Origin: Synanceia verrucosa
Taxonomy: Eukaryota > Chordata > Actinopteri > Perciformes > Synanceiidae
Reading direction: 5' to 3'
Length of the DNA stretch: 64,000 bases
Assembly (NCBI GenBank): GCA_029721515.1
Contig: CM056559.1
Coordinates: 3,969,001 to 4,033,000 of the forward strand
The first letter of the stretch is position 1. Every line of letters starts with the position of its first letter. Made by a program: the position numbers and the translations under genes. Under the pieces are notes generated by a model, which saw only the letters and a program-made list of their open reading frames with translations, did no database searches and had not been told where the DNA came from. This document shows positions 60,708-64,000 of this stretch, piece by piece.

Positions 60708-61250
60708 ACAGTTTTTTATACTTTCTAGCAATTTTTTTTTTTTTTTGGCATGCTGTGGTATGACATTCTTCAACAATATTCAACATGCTATAAAATTATC
60801 AGATATTTAAACACAATTTGGCATGAAATCATTTAACTCTTTCTGATATCTTTTTAGCACATTTAATTTTTTTTTGACTATTTTGGCATGCTATAGTATG
60901 ACATTTTTTGACAACTTTCAAGATACAAAAATTGTTTTTTCTTCAGATATATCAACACATATTGGCATGAAATCATTCAAAATACACTAATAAGTATTTC
61001 TGATGACTTTTTAGAACATTTAAAAAAAGCATTTTCTATCTTTCGCATGATATAACATGACATTTTTCAACAAAATTCAACATTCCATAAAATGACTTTT
61101 TTTGCATTGTTTTTCAACATATCGTGCCATGAAATTCTTCTACACACTGTAGAAAGTCTTTCTGATGACTTTAAAAAAAAAAAACAAACAAACTTTTTTT
61201 TTACTTTTTTTGACATGCTATAGTATGCTTTTTTTGGACAAAATTCAACA
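60708..61250 (+). repeat. 165-bp satellite, forward block, right end
   Basis: Three to four strongly diverged monomers in forward orientation; the last core, GACATGCTATAGTATGC, is near 61213. The satellite ends before the DIRS-like sequence. Confidence 0.8.
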
Positions 61251-61413
61251 CTGACAATTCTCACATGTCAATTCTCACAATAAGCCTCAATACTTCTCCC
61301 CATCCTTGTTCTTTTCTGGCAGGCCCATTCTTTCCTACTGGAGCACAGATCTTTAGAAACATATGCCTTATATAACTTTTCCCTGGATGTGGTCCACTCC
61401 TCGAGTTCGGCCG

Positions 61414-61932
61414 CTACATTCGCCACTCCATGGACCTGAGTGACAGGAACCGCGTATATATGCCCATGTCCACAGATAGTGTGCAATTGTGAGAGCTCAA
61501 GCCTCCTTGTCTGTTGACATATGCCGCTGCCATGGTGCTGTCGGTTCTTACAAGAACATGGCGGCCCTGCAGCCTCGACAGGAAATGCCAAAGGCCCAGG
61601 TGGATTGCCCTTAGCTCTAGCACATTGATATGCTGGCCCTGCCTGAGGACACCCCAGTGCACGCTGGTGCCCCTGCCTTCGTGGAGCGCGCCCCAGCCCT
61701 CGATGGATGCATCCACAGATATTACTAGATGACGCAGGACTGGACCCAGCCTGCTGCCTCCCGAGATGTTCCCTGGCACCTTCCACCACGTAGGGGGCAC
61801 ACACAACCTCCTAGTGACCAGTACCATTGCCCGTACATCTCCCTGTTGGCACAAGCCCAGACTGTAGAGACACCGCTGCACTGGGCGCATGTGCAGAAGA
61901 GCTAGTGGTACCACCTGCACAGCAGCAGCCAT
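61414..61932 (-). pseudogene. DIRS-like RNase H domain (remnant)
   Basis: A 172-codon frame. It contains AAAVQVVPLALLHMRPVQR (connection after the RT), then VDASIEGWGALHEGRGTS, HINVLELRAIHLGLWHF and VLVRTDSTMAAAYVNRQGG. The Asp, Glu and Asp in DAS, LELRAI and RTDST match the RNase H catalytic carboxylates. The domain would degrade RNA in the RNA-DNA hybrid during reverse transcription. Downstream the frame breaks: a continuation lies in another frame (61268 onward). Non-functional in its present form. Confidence 0.7.
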
Positions 61933-62240
61933 GAGGCGCCAAGAGGCGGAGACACAGCCTCCAAGTGACTCTGGCCCCTAGACGGAAATGCGCAAGACAA
62001 TCGCTGAGGGAGTCCTGTCTGTCCTGAGTTGATCTCACCAGTACCGTCCGGCATCCAGTGACATGCCCGGGAACTGGGTGTTCTGAGCTGGCTGCAGACT
62101 GCACTTTCTGTTGTTGATGCACAAACCCAGGTCCTGGATGTGTGGCAACAACACTTCCATGTGACAACGACACTGCTGCGACGATACACCTTGGACATTG
62201 TTGAAAAAACCCAGGGGGCCACCCCCAGGGCCTGGGGGAG
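61850..62240 (-). pseudogene. DIRS-like reverse transcriptase, C-terminal fragment
   Basis: Two overlapping frames together give a conserved DIRS RT region: one has CHMEVLLPHIQDLGLCINNR followed by CSLQPAQNTQFPGMSLDAG, and the other resumes with QDSLSDCLAHFRLGARVTW and RLCLRLLAPHG. A frameshift separates them near 62050-62100, and another precedes the RNase H frame. The upstream catalytic palm motifs (the YxDD region) are not visible, so that part is deleted or too decayed to read. Confidence 0.6.
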
Positions 62241-62249
62241 ATCTAGCGT

Positions 62250-63266
62250 CAGGTTCTGGACTTTGGGCCCTGGGGTGCTTTACCACAACGGCCCTTGATC
62301 CCCTTCCCACCATGCTGTGCCGCATCCAGTCTAACCCTCAGATTAAGCAGGGGTTGACTGAACCACTGCTGCTGTGGCTGCTGCAGCTGCTGCAGCCGAT
62401 GCCCTTCCTGCCAGCCGATGTTCGGCCTCAAGGTACTTGACATTTCTCAGGTTGTGTGACGAGCCTCCTGTGCCTGCTGGATCATCGCTGTCACGTCCGG
62501 CCCAAACATAGCCGTCAGCTCCACTGGCAGCCTGAGTAAACATGCCTTGTCTTCAGGCTGCAACTGGGACTGCGACAGCCAAAGCCCTGACAAGGCCTTG
62601 CGTGCTGCCAACTCTTGCTCCCTCATGATCTTAGGGAGAAGTGAGGAGACCTGTAGTTCACCAACTGCCCCCCGCCCTCCTCTGATAATTGCTGGACCAA
62701 ATGCCGCTGATACAGAGATGATATGGCTGCCGTGTCGGCCAGTTTTGTCTGAACTGCCATAGCGCTATGCATTCAAGCAAGCTATCCACTGTGCTGCAGT
62801 TCTTGCTTCGGCTTTTCCCTTTCCCCAGAACTGATTTGGAGGGAGTCACCAGAGCTGCCAATGCTGTATCCACAGAGGGTGGTGGCCCGCAGTCAATCCT
62901 CTCTGGAGCATTTACTGCAGTCATGGCCCGACAGAGCCCAGACCAATGACCCACTGTCAGTATTGTCTTAAACTGCTTCCTGACCACATCCTCAAAATCT
63001 GAGAGGAGGGGCACCAGGAACCACGGCGGAGGTTGAAACCCTCCCATCTCATCATCAAAGGGTGATGGGGCAGGTTCTTGGCCGGGTGGCATGTCCTCCT
63101 CCAAGGCAGCTGCGGCCCTGCTGATAAGACCTTGCAGATGAGGCAACTGCTTTTCGTCAAACTCCTCCTCCCCTTACCGTTGATCTACGGAAAGGACATC
63201 TATCTCCTCATCTGAGGGATGCAGGGAGAGACTGTCATCCTCGTCCCCCTCCAGATGTGTGGCTGC
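62250..63266 (-). pseudogene. DIRS-like gag region (remnant)
   Basis: An acidic N-terminal part (HLEGDEDDSLSLHPSDEEID) is followed by an in-frame TAA near 63176, then by the main frame 62658-63146 with LPHLQGLISRAAAALEEDMP, PPWFLVPLLSDFEDVV and CGPPPSVDTALAALVTPSKS. A further piece in another frame reads CLLRLPVELTAMFGPDVTAM, IQQAQEARHTT, then a Gln-rich segment. LQGLISRAA and PPSV...APSKS-like wording is what I know from fish DIRS gag proteins. One stop and at least one frameshift make it inactive. Confidence 0.55.
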
Positions 63267-64000
63267 AATTTAAAATATGCCCAGATAGCCTATTGTGTAA
63301 TTTAAAAAAAAAAAAAAAACAAAAAAAAAAAACAAGGACATGGAAAGCCTGACGCGCAATGGTGCGTGCAACGGTGTGCCCGACACCACACACACCCGCC
63401 GCTGGAAAATGTTGATACTGTTTTACATAAAACTATGCATTTTAATGATATTTTTGACGATCCCTGATCACCCTGAATTTAGCGGCATTCCTGCCATCTC
63501 TTCCTCCACTCATTAAGTTGATGTCTGTCGCTATGTGCAGGCTGTCTGATGGAGCAGCTGGACTGAACCATTTTACTTAAATAGAGAGGGAGGGCGTGAG
63601 AAATGTTTCCACAACAATCCCGGACAGCATCGCGACCTCGATCATTTTAACTTAATAAACAAATGGCTATATTCAACACAAACAGTGCAGCAGCACACAG
63701 AGTAGAACATATGACAACCTTTGTTGACGGTCACAGTTACTCCACACATCTTGCAAATAACTTTTTTTCTGCTCCACATCCGACTTTAAAATGAAACCAC
63801 GTCCAATTCACAGACGTCCTTCTCCGCTGTCTCTGTGCTTGCAGCTATTCTCACTCTGAGGCAGGTGCGATGACGTCATCGATGGTAGGACAGTACTATG
63901 CAAATCTCTATCGTGGGCCACATTTTCTACCGTCTACCGCAAATACCACGCAGCCCTAGCATACTCATTTTGCAAACTGTTCATGTGGGCGATAGGGTCT
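63267..64000. other. unassigned right end of window
   Basis: It begins with an A-rich tract (63304-63332, about 29 bases with one C), then GC-moderate sequence with no recognisable gene. It may be the 5' part of the DIRS-like element or its flank; I cannot tell. A CRE-like palindrome lies at 63868-63881. Confidence 0.4.
63868..63881. promoter_or_regulatory. CRE-like perfect palindrome
   Basis: CGATGACGTCATCG contains the full cAMP-response element TGACGTCA (63871-63878) within a 14-bp perfect palindrome. No neighbouring gene start is identified in the window, so a function is unproven. Confidence 0.3.

Larger units (their letters stand above)
61260..63266 (-). mobile_element. decayed DIRS1-like retrotransposon
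   Basis: On the minus strand, in order: a gag-like region, the C-terminal half of a reverse transcriptase and an RNase H domain, the order found in DIRS1-type tyrosine-recombinase retrotransposons. The frame shifts several times, so no intact protein is encoded. The expected downstream tyrosine recombinase and split repeats are missing; sequence similarity stops at the satellite edge near 61260. GC content is much higher than in the adjacent satellite. It could alternatively belong to another fish YR-element subgroup. Confidence 0.75.

Noticed and set aside
30000..61250. Possible CRISPR-like or array-type element
   Set aside because: The repeats are contiguous 165-bp monomers without unique spacers, in a vertebrate genome; it is a satellite.
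61268..61804. 178-codon minus-strand open frame as a separate gene
   Set aside because: It is mostly an alternative frame over the RNase H remnant; only its downstream part may be the frameshifted continuation.

Overview
The window is vertebrate nuclear DNA, almost certainly from a teleost fish. The evidence is a multi-exon gene with GT-AG introns of about 0.1-3.4 kb, near-complete similarity of its product to vertebrate Roundabout-1, and fish-type transposable element debris (hAT-like and TTAA-flanked MITE-like elements, non-LTR retrotransposon tails, a DIRS1-like retroelement). Everything was read by eye; no database search or alignment was run.

Region 1 (1 to about 29.5 kb, + strand) holds the 3' part of robo1, the axon-guidance receptor for Slit. 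Twenty-one coding exons can be placed between 792 and 28224. All junctions keep one reading frame of 1238 complete codons plus the stop, with 2 nt of a codon begun upstream. In order they encode Ig domain 5, three fibronectin type III domains, the transmembrane helix, two very short juxtamembrane exons (27 and 43 nt), the conserved cytoplasmic motifs CC0 and CC1 (one exon), CC2 and CC3, and a terminal exon with only four codons and the stop. Ig1-Ig4 and the promoter lie upstream of the window. Introns contain two copies of one TTAA-flanked MITE-like element, one hAT-like element with an 8-bp target duplication, a possible DIRS/YR terminal fragment and a few microsatellites.

Region 2 (about 30.0-61.25 kb) is a very AT-rich tandem satellite with a period of about 165 bp, starting about 0.5 kb beyond the likely robo1 polyadenylation signal. 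Each monomer carries a near-palindromic core, CATRCTATAGYATG. The array has three orientation blocks (forward, reverse, forward), and both switches fall on this core. The central part, about 38-54 kb, is homogenised and has higher-order structure: a marker monomer recurs at close to 6, 9, 12 or 13 monomer lengths. The flanks are more diverged, and the right flank carries two retroelement-like insertions.

Region 3 (about 61.26-63.27 kb, - strand) is a decayed DIRS1-like retrotransposon with gag-like, partial reverse transcriptase and RNase H pieces, broken by frameshifts and a stop; no tyrosine recombinase gene is visible. The final 0.7 kb has an A-rich tract and a CRE-like palindrome but no gene I can support.

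The most notable structure is the satellite: palindrome-centred monomers, orientation switches at the palindrome and multiples-of-monomer spacing of a marker variant, next to the 3' end of a large neuronal receptor gene.
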